Origin: Reticulitermes lucifugus
Taxonomy: Eukaryota > Arthropoda > Insecta > Blattodea > Rhinotermitidae
DNA: 64,000 nucleotides
NCBI GenBank assembly: GCA_026260175.1
Contig: JAKCWW010000192.1
Span: 1-64,000 of the forward strand
Reading direction: 5' to 3'
Shown: positions 12,201-27,200 of the stretch, piece by piece
Layout: each line of letters starts with the position of its first letter
Position numbering within the stretch: the first letter of the stretch is position 1
Translations under genes and position numbers: made by a program
Notes under the pieces: generated by a model
What the model was told of the DNA's origin: nothing
Database searches by the model: none
The model's input: only the letters and a program-made list of their open reading frames with translations

Positions 12201-15200
12201 CAAAGCGTCCATACCGCCTCTGGGGCCCAACCAGCCTCTCATTCCATGGGTACAGGAGCGTTCTTTCCCAGAGGTAAAGCGGCCGGGACGTGAAGCTGAC
12301 AACTCACATGCGTATAGTACCGAGTTTAAGAATGAGGGAAGCCACACTTCTTGTCCCTGGTATTACTTCATGTCGTGCACAGGGACAATTTTACCTTGAC
12401 CTTTACCGTTACCCCTTTATCATTAACTCCTTAAATGATCAGTATGATACATGATACATGATAAATGATACATCCTGAACGGTCGATACTATACTTTAAC
12501 AAACTCCGTACTGTAACAGAACTTGAGAGCTTCACAGCATCAGTACAAAAGCCGACCACTTGGCTGTGTTGTAAGCCGTCACACCATTGTACATCTCCAG
12601 CAACGTCGTTTTAATATCGCTTTTAAATTGTCGCGTGTCTCTCTCTTGTATAAGAAACAGAGCAGGAACCAACCTAAAGCCCTCGGGAATGACATTATTC
12701 TGTCAATATGCATAGACATTTAACATATCTCTTCCTTTCCACCGACGACTCATTTTCCCCTCATGTTTGTTTTATGTTATATAACCATTGTACTGTGCAA
12801 ATCTGTTTCCTCCTTTTGTATGATGTGCTTCGTTTATCTTCGTACTGATATTTGTACTGGCCGTGTGTCCATAAAATTCTGCTGGTACCTAAATATAGTT
12901 TTCATTGACTTACTTTGTTGTATTTAATGCATTTTAAAGTGCTTATATTAGAGTAATTCCTTATTTTCTCCTGATTTTAATTGGTTTTCATCCCAATGTT
13001 TTCTTGCCTTTTTATTATGAGATAGTAATTCTATTATGATATTAAGACAAGATTTTTTCTGTTTTGACAGTGTCTTTTTTCTTCAGAACTACAGATTAAT
13101 GTGGCAATTTACTGATGGAATTAATGAAGAGTAAATATTATCTGAAGGGTTTTTTATATTGTGTGTACCGTGCATTTTGTCATAAGTTTAAGTTAAACCA
13201 ACTAAAGCAGAAGAATTATTAACAAAGTATATTTTAACCCCTACATACGTTTCGGCAATCAAGTTGCCAAATGTATTTGTATCTGGATGCCATAGATATT
13301 TGTGATTCCTTGATGCGCCCCCTGAGGATGGCAGCTTGATTGCCGAAACATATACAGGGGTTACAAATATGCTTTGTTAATAATTCTTGTGCATTAGTTG
13401 GTTTAACTTAAAATTATCTGAAGTGTTTTATAAAATATGGCGCCTTGCCCTTCCTTGTATATTTGAACCCTGCTTTTGGTGGTCTGAGTGAAAAAGAACT
13501 GCAGTGTCGATGAGCGTGACTGTCGCGATGCTCCAGAGAGCGGGAGTGGGTGTTGAGCTCCGTTCGCAGCCCGCACACTGAATCTTAATGACACTGAGGG
13601 TGCAGCATTTCACGGTACACGTGGTTTGAATACAGCTGGCATTTGGCGCCACTGAAAAGTCCAGTAACGCAACCGTATCCTGTAGGAACGAGATGGAATG
13701 TTGTCGCACACTACAAACCGAATCCTATAACCAGCAACAATGAAGAGAATCCTCTTAAAAAGCTAATAGTTAGCTGATCAGTCACGCTTTTTACGGAAAC
13801 CGCAAGTTGAGTAAGTTTTTTTCACAAAGTCTCATAACCGGACCATATGTGAATTCAATCCTTTCCCGCAAACTTCATTAAGACCTGTTTCAATACTCTC
13901 ACATTCTCACAGTTGGTCTCTTGATTGTAGGTTTTACAATTTTCAATTTGTGTTTCTCACCTCTCCTATGTGTGCCTCATACCCCGCCAATCTCATCATT
14001 CTTCATATGATCGTCCTTATAATATTTGGCATTCACATTATTGGGCGAGTTCATACGAAACTTGTTCGGAGACGGACGGATTACTGACTGAGTGCGAACT
14101 GTGACAAAAGGCTTATTTTGTGAAAGACTGGACTGGTATCATCATAACTTAGCATGACACTTTGAATATGATTGCACGACGCTGAAATATGTCCTCCAGT
14201 TCACTTACTTAAAACATCGGTTAGCACAAGCCAAAGTTCAACACCACTCCTAACATACACCATTGTGTACGATCATGACCCAGTGTCATCTCCAACACCT
14301 TTTTCTGTAAGATCAGTCTTAATATTATTCCTCTATGTCTTTCTAAGATCATGTGGTGTATTTAGCAAACCTGTAAGTATCTAAGCTATATGGCGCCAAT
14401 AGTAGATGTATATGGCGCATTGGTGGACTGACAATTGACGGGGAGAAACCGAATTACTACAACAGAAACCTGTCCAAATGCCGCTTTGTCCAGTATAAAT
14501 CCTACATGCACTTTTTGGGCAAAGTGACATTGGGACAGACTTTACTTCATAATTGTCGCTTTCTACATGGTTTCCCCAACTAAACTTGAGGTGTATTTTT
14601 AGTGTCCCCTTTCAGAGCAATCTTATCGTTTTATATCAGTCCCTGTGATGTAACTGCCTGTACCAATCACGAACTTGCTCACCAGATTAAATTCAGCAAA
14701 CTCTTTTTTCAGGGATCTGGAAAATAACCACATTCGGCAAGTGTCAACCAAATCTGTCAAAGTGCGGACCGAACAATTGTAAGTGCATTTTTATGACAGT
14801 TCTTACAATGAAGTACATTAGAAGTACTTAAATTTTAATTTTGTGTACATTGGAATATAATTCTGAAATAATTCGTTACGGAAACGGTAGGAACGTAGTT
14901 GTTATTTTTGTCGTTGCTTTGTTGTTCTTGTTCTTGTTGCTTTTGTTGTTTTTGTATCTGTTTATAGGAACCCTAATGGAATTAATTCTAATAAATTTCG
15001 GTACTGTATCCTTATTAAATTTAATATCGATTTGACTGGCACTTAAAGCGTAAGGAACATATTCGTCAGGATAATTACGAGTAGTAAGTAGATGTAACAC
15101 TGAAACGGATTATTTTCCATAACTGCAATAAAAAGTAGACTTCAGTGTTAGTTTGTAGAAGTCAAATAAAGCTCGTGCTTGACCTAACGGTTATGTTTCT

Positions 15201-18200
15201 TGTAGTGAAATGAGACTTGTTCCTGTGCGTCATTAAACACGGTATTATTAAGGTATATCGAACAGTAACGTGCAGCTCCTCGCAGTCTTCTTGTTGACGT
15301 CATGTGGACACGAATGGAGACGAGTGGCCAATTTTACGTCCCGGTTTCTACGCCCCCGGAAACGATTCCGCGATACCAATTGCAAAGGAGGCTTGGTGGG
15401 TCTCAGACCCGATCTGGACATCACCGCGAGAAGAATAATCGCAGCCTCTGTCGGGAATCTAACCCGTAGCCATTATATTAATTGACTTACGTCGACTTAT
15501 ATTGTAAAAAGGTAAAGTTGTCCCTGTGCACGCCGTCAGGGCTTAGAGGGAACTGGATGTTTAGCTCCACTCATTCTTTACGTCGACACCAGATGCAGAT
15601 GAGTGGGCAGCTGCACAGCCCGCCGCTTTGTAGACGGGAAAAGCTCCACGATATCTATTGAATAGGAGGCTGGGTAGACCCCAGTAAAGAATGATCTGTT
15701 GTCCCTGCTGGGAAACGAAATACAGTTCCTCGGTTCAGATTTCAACTGATTGTACACGGTAAGTTTCTATTTCCACCGATAAAAATGCCGTTATGACTTA
15801 CCACTAGCGATCTTCGTCCACACTAAATTGTCCCTTCTGTCTCTTGCGTTATGCTGCATAACGCCGCAAGACGCTCTGGTTCTCGTGAGACATCGCATGT
15901 GTGTGGCGGTTAGCATCACTAATCCATCACGTCGTCAGTAGGCGTACGTGCCCTTTCATGAGACTATGCGGTAACTTGTTTGTGGGTCACGGCTAATTAC
16001 ACTTGACAGATTGTAATTAACAGCATCGTGTTGAGGTATCCTGTTCACGTTTTAGGCGCGTTCGCAAAGTTACAAAAAGCGACTCTTAGCTTCATGTCCG
16101 TCCGTCCGTCCGCATGAAGCAACTCGGCTCCCACTGGATGGATTTTCATTAAATTTGACATTTGAGTATTTGTCGAAAATCTGTCTACAAATTTCAAGTT
16201 TCATTAAAATCTGACAAGAATAACGGGTACTTTACATGAAGACCTACGTACATTTATGATAGTATCTAGCTGATTTCTTCTTAGGATAAGAAATATTTCA
16301 GAAAAATGTGTAGAGAAAATGAAAATGCACATTTTATGTTCAATAATTTTTTCCCGAAAATCATGCTGTTTTAAGATAATGGTGAAAAATATGATAGAGC
16401 CGACAGGCCACAGATGACAATATAATAAGGCCTATGCGCTTTGCGTGCTGGATAACTAAGGCTACAGACACATACTCAGACTTACTGCTTTCCCACTACA
16501 ACAATGGTTATGCGAACGCGCGTTGGTGTTACATTGTACGTACATTGCCTGTCTTGTTATATTCTGCGCTGTCACAGACATGAATATCTCGTGCGGCAAG
16601 GGCGTGGCTTATCCCATGCCCGCACGACTAAGATGAAAGTTTTTTCTTACATAATTCTCTTCTGTCGTTCATTTTACGATGCTGTTGCTATTATCAGCCT
16701 ATATGACACCGATGATAGGATGACTGATAAATGATGATTTAGAAAGGATTTGGAAGGAATCTGTCGTTGCCTGATCGTGGTATTATCCCAAAATTTGTCT
16801 AGAGAGACGGAAGAAAACAGTGAAACTCCTCAAACATGGTAGCGGATTTTCCGGCCGAGATTTGAGCCCGGCACTTCCCGATTACTCATACATGTCGCAA
16901 TCTTACCCCTACACCAGCCCGCTTGTTTGGATAGGATCATTACTTTATCTGACCACCGTCAGTTGTCACATACCACTGCTATTCCAATGCGCTTGTCGGA
17001 GGGCCACCCATCGGCTGCGGTTTGTATGAAAAACAAGCCGACAGGAAGTGACCAACGATCTTGGTCATGTAAAATGATGTTCCTTATTTGAAAGATGATA
17101 TTAAGACTGGCTTATCTCTAGATGTGTTTTAAAACTTACACCATCAAGTGATCAACTTAGAACCTTTTTTGTGCCTTATGTTTTCAATGTCAACAGACAA
17201 AACCGTTGCTACGTTGAACAAAGTTCTGTGCGCACTTTTTAATAACATGAATGACTAAATGGACACTTTGGGTGGCATTATGAACGTACGATGTGCACGA
17301 GCTGTGTGGCAACACATAGCAGGAAATGGGACGTATTTTTAATTATTATTTTTGTGATTTTAAGAAATTGAAATTTGCACAAATATTGTTTAAAATATAA
17401 CGTATCGGCTTTTATATTATTGTTCTCTGCAAATTTATTCCCAATACGTTTTATAGATTATATTATAGCTATAAGTTATTCGTGCAAAATAGTATTTAGG
17501 CCCGTCAGTACTGTGGGTCTCGAAACAAAAACAATTAAGATCGCACGTGGTAACACATTTTGTAAAAATTAAAATAATTTAAGACGCAAAATTTAGGGCC
17601 TAGATCTGTATTGAAAACTTACACAGCACCTTAATTTTGATTATTCTAATTGAGGTCAACTTGGAGATGAAGTCCCTTTAGCCGCCACGAAGACTTATAG
17701 GGAGGGTGGAGGTATAGCTCTACTTATTCTTAACCTAGACAACAGACCGTGGTGAAAGGTCAACTTCTCACCCCGAAAGATTTACCTCGGGGAAAGAGCT
17801 TCCGGTATCCATTGAACAGGAGAATGTGTAGGCGCCAGAGCCAGTCTGGACGCTTTGAAAAAGAGAAACATTTCATGCGGTTCTCCAGCCCGTAGCATAG
17901 TTACTGTACCTACTACGCCATCCCTGCTCCAATGAAAATTAATCCCAAAGCAAAATGGACAGCGGTCTTGGGCTACCTGACCGAGCTTTATCGAAGCTGG
18001 TCATGTAATTTGGGCTCTGTGATCTACAAACAGACTGCTGGAATTGAAGAAACTGATACAGTAGGTGATTTTAAAATTTACTTACAGCAAACCTGTTAAG
18101 AATATGAATATACATGTAATAATAATAATAATTATTATTATTATTATTCAAAGTATTCCTGTGTGTCATTGTTTGATGTATAGAATTCTTAGCATTTGAT

Positions 18201-21200
18201 TGCTCCAGGACATAATGATCTGTGTTTTCTTTTCAGCCTGCTGAATTACAACATGATAGAACTGGTGCAGAATCACGCCTTCAGTGACGCGGAGATTGCC
18301 AGGCTGTAAGTGTGTCTGCATTTCAAGTGTCATTGTTTATATTTCATGACAACTCAGTAAAATTTCCCATCACTTTAGAAAAAGACAGCAGTCCCCCAAA
18401 GAATGAATAAAAATTAAAATTTACTTACTCTGAAATAGGCGCCGTTAAATTGTATGTAGGTCCTAGACTATTTTTGAACTATCAAGAAGACGGAGACTGA
18501 AGGTTTCTGTTGGTAACTATATACCAATATACATGACGTTCTATATCAAGAGATGGAAGACATATGAATGAGCTAGTTATGTCACAAGGAAACTGACACA
18601 TCCCGTATATGCAAGGACACTTGTTCTGTTGCTGTGTAACCGCAGACCTCTTGTAAAGCCAGTAACTAACTGTATGCCAGACAGATGTATTGGAACTAGT
18701 TATGAAACAACCAAACTGGCACACCCTGTATATGCATGGTTGCATTTTCTGTTGCTGTGCAACCGCAGATTTCTTTTGAAGCCAGTAACGAACTCTATGT
18801 CAGACAGGTATAAATCTGGGGTTATGTCATGGTGTTCTCATTAGTGTTGTTTGTTGGTAGCTATTGTAACGTTCTGTCTATAATAAGCCCATGCTGTTAT
18901 GTTTTTCACGAAGTCTGTCAAAGTGGAAGGAACTGCAGAAATGTTATGATGAATGTAGGAAATATTATTAAAATGTGTTTGCTTGCAGCTTCCCCCACTG
19001 CTGTCGTGTCTGAACTGGCTCGTCATAAATATGCGTACGTTGCATAAATTTTCCTTTGAGGATTTCACCCATTTTAGTTGAAAAAACTTCTATTTCCTTT
19101 AGGCTATTCTACTGACGTAGTTTTGTTAATACATCAAATTTTTATGGGAAGGATAACAAAGGCTTAAATCGCGGCGGAGGCAGAACATTTTGTCGACACC
19201 GACCCTGTGCCCAGATTTCTAACCAGTGGTGACTGTAATCTCTGGTCTTTGTTGCAAGACTTTTTGCAGCTGATTGTTTTATCAAGAATAATTCCAAGGT
19301 GTATAATGCTTGGAACTATACCTCCACTCCCTCTATAAATCCTTACAGTAAGGCGACGATCACTTGTTCGAGTCCTACCGCGCGCGCGCGCGCGCGCGCG
19401 TGTGTGTATGTCTAAGTGTGTGTGATATAGAAACCTCAACAAGGGGACGACCTAGGCCCGAGCTGGGCTGTTGCGCCACACAAAACTAACAATAGCAATA
19501 AATGAAAATTTAAATTTGATCACACAGAACCTTTTCATTATTAGCGAAAGAGAGAAATCTAAAATTCTTACCTGATGTTTTCTGGTAATTTAAAATTAAA
19601 TTCCGCTCTCCTGTTGTTCTTTTATGTGCCCTTTAGGCAACGTAAAGGGGGGCGGGATCGTCCGTCATATGTTATCTTAAGCTTCTCTGCTATATCCTAC
19701 TTCTTCTTGAGAATGTTATCTCTGATAAGTACAGAATCGCACTTTTATCAACCTGGCACAAATCCATTCTTCAGAGGAAGTGTTACTACAGAATAAAATA
19801 ATTTAAAATTAGTTGTCTGTGTCTAACTACCGCAGTCTTGTCAAACATTACAACACAAAACAAAGTTCACTTTGTACTTCAGCGATCGCTTGTAAGAGAA
19901 CTGAGATTGTACCTTACTTTTGTGACAAACATCCTTTCGTAAAATTTTAATTTGGAGACGACAGACATCATTTAGTAACGTATACATGAATGAATTCCAC
20001 AGAAATGTACAGTAGCAGTATACAACGATACTGTCTCCCGAGTCGGGCGACACGTGGACCGCAAGACCACGATCCTTCTGTGATAACAACCTTATTCATA
20101 GAATCCTTAGTAGCAACTTTTAATACTGAAAAATATGTCAATTGCCCTTCACCTTTTTAAGTAATATCGTTATGTATTCGTGGACATTAAGGTCAAATTA
20201 TTATGAAAACCTTTATCGTTTCAGTCTTTCGTAGAAAATCAGTCATGCATCTACAAGACACAATAAATGAGGAAGATAAAATAATCAGAAATAAATGTAT
20301 TCTCAACAATATAAAAACAGTGATTTGAGGTTTCCACCGGGTGACTGTTGAAGAACCAGGTCTTCTGGCTCTTGCGCCGTGTGGTTGGGTAATTTCTTCC
20401 CGACGTATAGAAGAAACATACCGCCTTCGTCTTTAGGGCTGTGAGTCAATTCACGGACTCATAGCTCTGAAGATGAAGACAGTACGTTCCTTCGAAACGT
20501 CGGGAAGCAATTGCCCAACCACATGGCGCAATAACCCAGAAGACCTTGTTCCTGAGTCTGAAACAGGTTTGCAACTCATAACGTCTTTCAGCTTTGTGTC
20601 GTTTCCACTGGGTAAGTGCGCACAGGGTCCCGCATGAGTAGGCTGCGGAAGGCCATACCTTCTGTCTCGTCTTCCCTCTCTTTCTCGCACGTTACGAGGA
20701 AGTATGGCTGTCTTATCTCCGCATTACTTAGTTAAAGGGACGCTGAGGAGAAGAAACCACATTGTCTTCTCTCGCGCACACACACACACAAACACACTTC
20801 CACCGGCAAGGTATGGCAGGCAATACTCCGCATCCCTAGCCTCTTAGCAAGTGCGCTGTACAGATTGTGTAACACAAAGTGACAATTTTCGGGAAAAAAT
20901 TTTAGAATTTTTCTCTCTTTTTTAATAGCGAAAGGAAGCAATTTCTAACATTTCAGTGGTATGGCGGCGCAGTACTAGCCATACCGGATAATTCGACACT
21001 GGTTTGAGTCTATTTAACGACACGCAAAGAATAAAAACTAGTTGACCATTGGCTACTGTATCGGTAGAACTGCATGAGTAAGAAGAAATTTTAAATTTCC
21101 CCAGAAGCTTTTAACGCAGAATTAGAAACACAACACTAATTTCTACAACTGTATATTAATAATATCTGCTAATCACTGAAGTAAAGCTGGCATCGTAACG

Positions 21201-24200
21201 TCTTGTTTTCTTTTGTGCGGTGTTCTTTGAAAAGGGTTTCGCGAGAAACAAAGCCCCCGAAAATATAAAAACTGGAATTTGTATCGAAATAGCTGCGTAA
21301 ATCAGAACACTGAATATTGAGTGTGTACCTTCTTTTCCTTCTTTTTTCCTGACCTGCAGTTTTCAACTCTTAGGGATTACAGAAACGGAAAGCTAAAGCC
21401 GTATTAGCTTCCAGCCCCAACCCACCCAGTCAGCGAGCCCACACAGTGCCAGGAATTCTGTGGATCTCATTACTAAAATCCCCGTACATGGAGTTTCTGT
21501 AACATTTTCAGTGACGTCAATGTGTGTCTGTCTGTCTATCGCAGGAGTCTGAAAGGGAACCGAGAACTGCGAACCATCGAGCCTAGCGCGTTTGTGGGAC
21601 TGCGCAGTCTCAGAGACCTGTAAGTACCGACTTTTTGCTTTGATGCCCTCAGCTGTTCAGCTGCACAGTTATTTACAATTGAGCTACTGGCGATTGAGTC
21701 ATTGAAGTATATTATTTGGTATGGAAGCAAAGAGAGTACGTGCTCCACGTAGCTGGCGCTGTGGGACCTGGCCCCACTCCGCGTCACGATGCGTGTTTTT
21801 GGTGGAAGCGACCTTGTTACGTACCTCACTTCGTGTAACGACGGCTGTTAGTGGAAATGGCATTGCTACGTGGCACACGAGTGTCGTTTAATTTTCTAAA
21901 GAGGCACTGTTTTAACGCAATCTGAAAGTGGATCCAGAAGCACTGCCTCCTCTTCGAAGTTATATTCCATAACTGAACCATAAAGAACACGTGCGCCTTA
22001 CGAGGCTGCGTCAGGTAGTGCACTTATTTACTGACGTAATGACCTTAACGTCCTATTGTACTGAAGCACGAAACATTAGACGTTATTATCTGTATCTCTG
22101 ACTATTATTAAGAAATTCCTCTTTTTCTTTCTTTCCTGCTTTTCTTCCGTTGTTTCTTGGTTCGTTTCAGTCTTAGAAGACTCCATTCAACTTATTTTGT
22201 TCTTTTTTCACCGACTGTATTGCTAGAAAGCGCTTTCTTGCACAGGTAGGCCCGGTAGGATTCTTTAGTGTAACAGTTTGGAAACATACGTTAGGAATAT
22301 ACGTATTTTGAACTCAAATTCTCTTTGGCTTTCTCTATTGAAAACTCAGTGGGTTGTGACAAAATATCTTTATCTTTGGGAATTCCTGTTGGTTTATCCA
22401 GGTTTGATAGCATTTTCAAAGAAGTCGTCATGAAGTGCAACTATAAATAAATCTCTTAACTCTGCTACTTGAGTCGTATCATGAACACAGAGAGATAGGA
22501 TGGAGGCCATTGTTAGTGGTCGAAATATAGCGAAAGTTCACGTAACCAGAAGGCAGCAACAAATGACACACATACCTGATTGTGTTTGTTAAAATAGTGA
22601 TTGAAACCTATGCTTTTAGTCTACAAGGTAAACTCATTATTTGGGCGTACAGAAACGATTGGTTTGGAACGTATTTGTTACAAGGTTTGCACTGCGTATG
22701 TGCGTAGCTGTAATTAGTAATATACCATCAGAGCACATTTTATGTTCGAAGATGGCGTAACCCGTATATTACAAATTACCTATGTTGCAAATAAAAGATA
22801 CCTTTCCAGGCCAGTTAAACACACAGTAACTCCCATAGACGGACAGTACAATCTTTGGATGACGCTATAACATTATTGTAGACTATAACTTACAAAATTG
22901 TGGAGAACAGAAAGACTTGCCACAAAGGTGTGTTCGTATTTCTCGCTGGTTCTAACTGGTCGAGTGCCTCGAGAAATGGGCGTGGATTGGAATACGAACA
23001 GCCTGTGATTTCTACCCTTGTTCCTGGCATAAGTTACGAAAATCCATTATTCAAGTCAATACAAAGCAGACAGTTTGAAGAAGAGAACAATCCAAAAGTT
23101 TGCGCACTCAAAGTGAGGGTTCGTCACTGCTTATGACCGTGTGCAATAGTCTTATCGTAGCTCTGTTTTTCCTTAGCACATGAAAGCCGCAGTCATGTGT
23201 CCCTGTGTTGCAGGGACCTCTCTGAGACCGCCATCTCACAGATGCCGACCCAGGGACTTAAGGAACTTGAAATACTACGCCTGCAGGACACCGACAGCCT
23301 CAAGAAATTCCCTTCTATATACAACTTTGAGGTCAGTTGCCATTGTTTGCAAACTAAAACCGCTTATAATGAGGTTGAGAGCACTTTACGAAGTGCAAAG
23401 AATGTGTATCCTATTTACTGAAAAGTCAGCTAATCAATTATGACATTTTGTTTCAGGAGACAGAAACTTTCATTTTTCCTTTTCGAATATTTGGAAGACA
23501 AAGTAAGGGGATATTGTAGCTACATGGTTCTGATAAAACACGTGTTTCTGCGAAACTGTAGTGGATAAGGAAAAATGTGACCGCAACAGCACACAATGCC
23601 TACTACTTTTTGAAGAGATTTAACTAAACTACTATAGTTGTGTTGGTGGCTCTTTATTTTTTTTTTGTATTATTTTTTGATTTACCGACATAAATATTTG
23701 ACTTAATAAGCTAATCCTACTAGTTTCGTTTGAAGTTATATATTTTTTTGTGGCGCAACAGTCCAACTCGGGCCTAGACCGCCTCATTTTCGAGGTCTCT
23801 AGATCACACACAATTAGACACACACACACACACACCCGGTAGGACTCCTCTGAACGAGCGATCAGCTCGTCGCAAAGGCCGCTACCTACACAACCAACAC
23901 AAGAGATGAACATGCCCTCAGCGGAATTCGAAACCGCAATCCCAGCAGTTGAGCCGCCGCTGGCCTGTGGCTTAGACCGCACGGCCACCGGGATTGGTCT
24001 CAAGCTGTATTATGTTTTTAAATCTTGTGATCAGTCCTCCAGTGGCCTGATGTTCGTGTTCTGAGTCCTACTCATCCTACTCACCGACTTGAAAAGTTTT
24101 GCGGAATGCCTAAACCAACGCCTCAGGTTATTCGAACGTAGAAATACAATTATTATTGGCATAATCATTTTTATTTATAGATAATGAATGTTATGCTTTG

Positions 24201-27200
24201 AATTGGACTGATACAGCGTATTGTGACATGCGGTACTGCAGTTGCAGCGAGCACTGCCCTCTTGTGTTCCGCAGTCGAAATGCGCTGTAGCAGTGCTGGT
24301 GTAATTATTCCCGGCTCCATGAACCGAAACTAAAATGTAGCATTTCAAAGGGGCGTTGTTTGCAACGTCGCTTTACGTGAAATTCACCTGAGTTTACTCA
24401 TATAATTACAATAAGTTATAAAGTACAGATTTTCGATGTGTTACTGGAAGTCGCATCTCCACTCTTGTTAGCTTCTGTACCGTCACCGTGACATTTAAGC
24501 ATCTGAATGCTGCAAGCGTGAAACTTTTCCTTTTCCCTGCCTGACTCGTGTGCTAATGTTCGTCTTCTGTGATTAATATCTGCAAGACTTGTGCTTCTTG
24601 CTGAAGTACAGAATCTCATTATAAAATCACAAAAGCGATTTATTGGCTTCAGTCATTGTGCTGGAGACCATCAGGTAGCTTGAAATCAAACTTCGTGCCC
24701 TCCAGCAGTCTACTGAAATTGAAAATTGTAACCTTACACTGTGATTGCACAAGTTTTATGAAAATGGTTGAGTCAATATACGAGCATTATTTTGTAATTT
24801 GTGTACCACCTGACATGTATTTTATATTCACAATATTAGAAGAATTAGCCCAATTCCATCCTTTGAAAATCATTATTGATTACCGAGTTTGGGGCCCACC
24901 CAGCCTCCTATTTAATGGGTACGGGGATTATTTTCCGGGAGTAAAGCGGCAGGAGCGAGACGTTGATCACTCACCTCCATCTAATGCCGATGTTATGGAT
25001 GACTGGAGCTATACTTCTACTCCCCCTATATGCCTTTATGGCGTGCACAGCATAAGTTTGCTTTACCGAATGTTTTAATTGTTTTCAAATTAGGGACGAA
25101 CGTTTGGGTCTGACGTGGAACCGTTTGAACACTTGGTTAATACGCTCTGTAATCGAATGGCTAGCGAATATCTAACTAGAGTAGTAGCCTTAAAGGTCCA
25201 TGTTCGATCCCAACCTTTGCCACTAATCTTAACGTAATAAAAATCTCTTAGCGTAATGATAAGTAATCCCTTGAAAACAGGAGTAGAACAAATTTCCGAG
25301 AAGTCCTATATATGACCAACGAAATGTTAATATAATACATGACTATTCGGGCTTTATATAGTCGCATTTGTTAACTTCAACAACGTATTGTGCAACAAAA
25401 ATCAATTCCGAAACCGGAATTAATAAGCACGCAGCTTTCATCATAATTCCATTCATTCTTCGTTTCCCTGTGCTTGACCTTACGTGGGTTTCTCAACCTC
25501 CCATTATTTACAGTTGTTTGTAACAGATATGTGTCAACAATACCAATACGTCTGCCTAATTTATAGAAAATCCTGGATTTAGGTTAACGCCGTTTCCGAG
25601 AAGTGTGGCTTGGTTCGACGATGAAACGAAACTGAATATGGCAGTTCGATTGGAGATCCATATTTGTCGGTAGACAAGTGGGCACGTGATTGGCGTTGAT
25701 GCGCAGGGCATCGCCTGACTATTTGGATGTGCGCAAAATGATGATAGCATTAATTGTCGTAGGTTTCAGGCCAATACAGCCTGCAACTTAAGTGACGATC
25801 AAATCATACTTGAACCATTTGCCCTTCAAAACTCTTCTTGCGGGCTTTCAGGTCATTTTGTAATGGCATTAAATATAGAAATAATTAATTACAACTTTTA
25901 TATAAAACATTTTTCGATATGGTGATTATGTAACATAACATAAAGAAACTGACTTCTGACTGCATTGTAAATATCTTTGTAACATTGTTAGTTACTGTTA
26001 AAAACTGACTTGAATTCCATTGCTAGTTTCAAGTACACTGTTCTCTAACTAAATAATTTTCCTTCCGATTCTATAAAATTGGAAGAGATTTGCCTTCTCG
26101 ATGGGAAAATATTTTCACATATTACTAGTAGATTTTAATCAGAAATAAAATAATATCGAGGCTAGTTAACTGTGTAAACTCGCATTATGTTTTTTAATGA
26201 CCGCGCCTGTCGTGTTTCAGTACCTGCGAGTCGCGTGGCTGACATATCCATATCACTGCTGTGCTTTCCAATTTCCCGCCACGCACCATCCCGAAGAGTT
26301 TGCTAAGCACGAAGTGAGTATTATATATACCTGTGAAGAAGCGAAGAGCAACTCACTGATATTAACTAGAGTTTCGAGGAAGGAACTGGATGAATTCAGT
26401 GCCCTTAAAAATTTAGTGGAATTCATTTTTGTACAAACTACATATAACTACATGATGCAGTCTGTGTGTATATTTCGTTTTATTAATGGCCACTGACAGG
26501 CCTTTGCAATACCTTTGTTCAGGCCTGTATTTTTTTAAATATTTATTTCAAAGATGATATTGGCAGTGGGCCTATTTACAGTATACAAGAAAAGTCACAA
26601 AATTGTTCCTATAACCAATTTAGCTAACTAGGAATATGTGAACCAAAAGTTAAAGGTAGGTAAATATAGTATGTTTATTTTCCGACCAATATACACTTTT
26701 ATTCACTATTAATTGTGTAACACATTCCTACATGTTTCGAACCTTATCCGGGTTCATCTTCAGGGACCTCAGTATTTTAAATTACACTGGCTTTTGACAT
26801 CAATGGTAAAATTATACACCGGTTAAAATGGCAAAAACTGACTAATACATCACTTTGTTTGTACGAATTTTTACAATCAAGTTATACATTGGTTAAAATG
26901 ATAAAAAATGAATAAATGCAGCAGTTGTTTGTTTCGTTGTTACAAATCAAGTTATACACAGGTTAAAATGTTAAAAGTTGAATAATCTTTGCTGTTATGA
27001 TACCCTGAAAAATAACAAATATCTAAGATAAAATATCGATAGTCTTATTCAAGTTAATGTGATTTTTTATTAAACTTAGGTATAACGTAAGTTGAAGTAG
27101 TTAACGTTGTACATACCTGTGTATTGGAGTTGGTAGTTTCGCTACTGGGTGGTGAGACTGTTCTCACCACCCAGTAGTTAATAGAATAGTTTCTGTTTTA

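Larger units (their letters stand above)
7680..14712 (+). other. LGR1 intron, 7.0 kb
   Basis: Longest intron seen. Contains SINEs at 8510, 9575, 12205 and 14403, the hairpin element at 10276 and the foldback element at 13187. No coding evidence otherwise. Confidence 0.75.

Noticed and set aside
24656-25078. 140-codon open frame
   Set aside because: Mostly a family 2 SINE and its flank.
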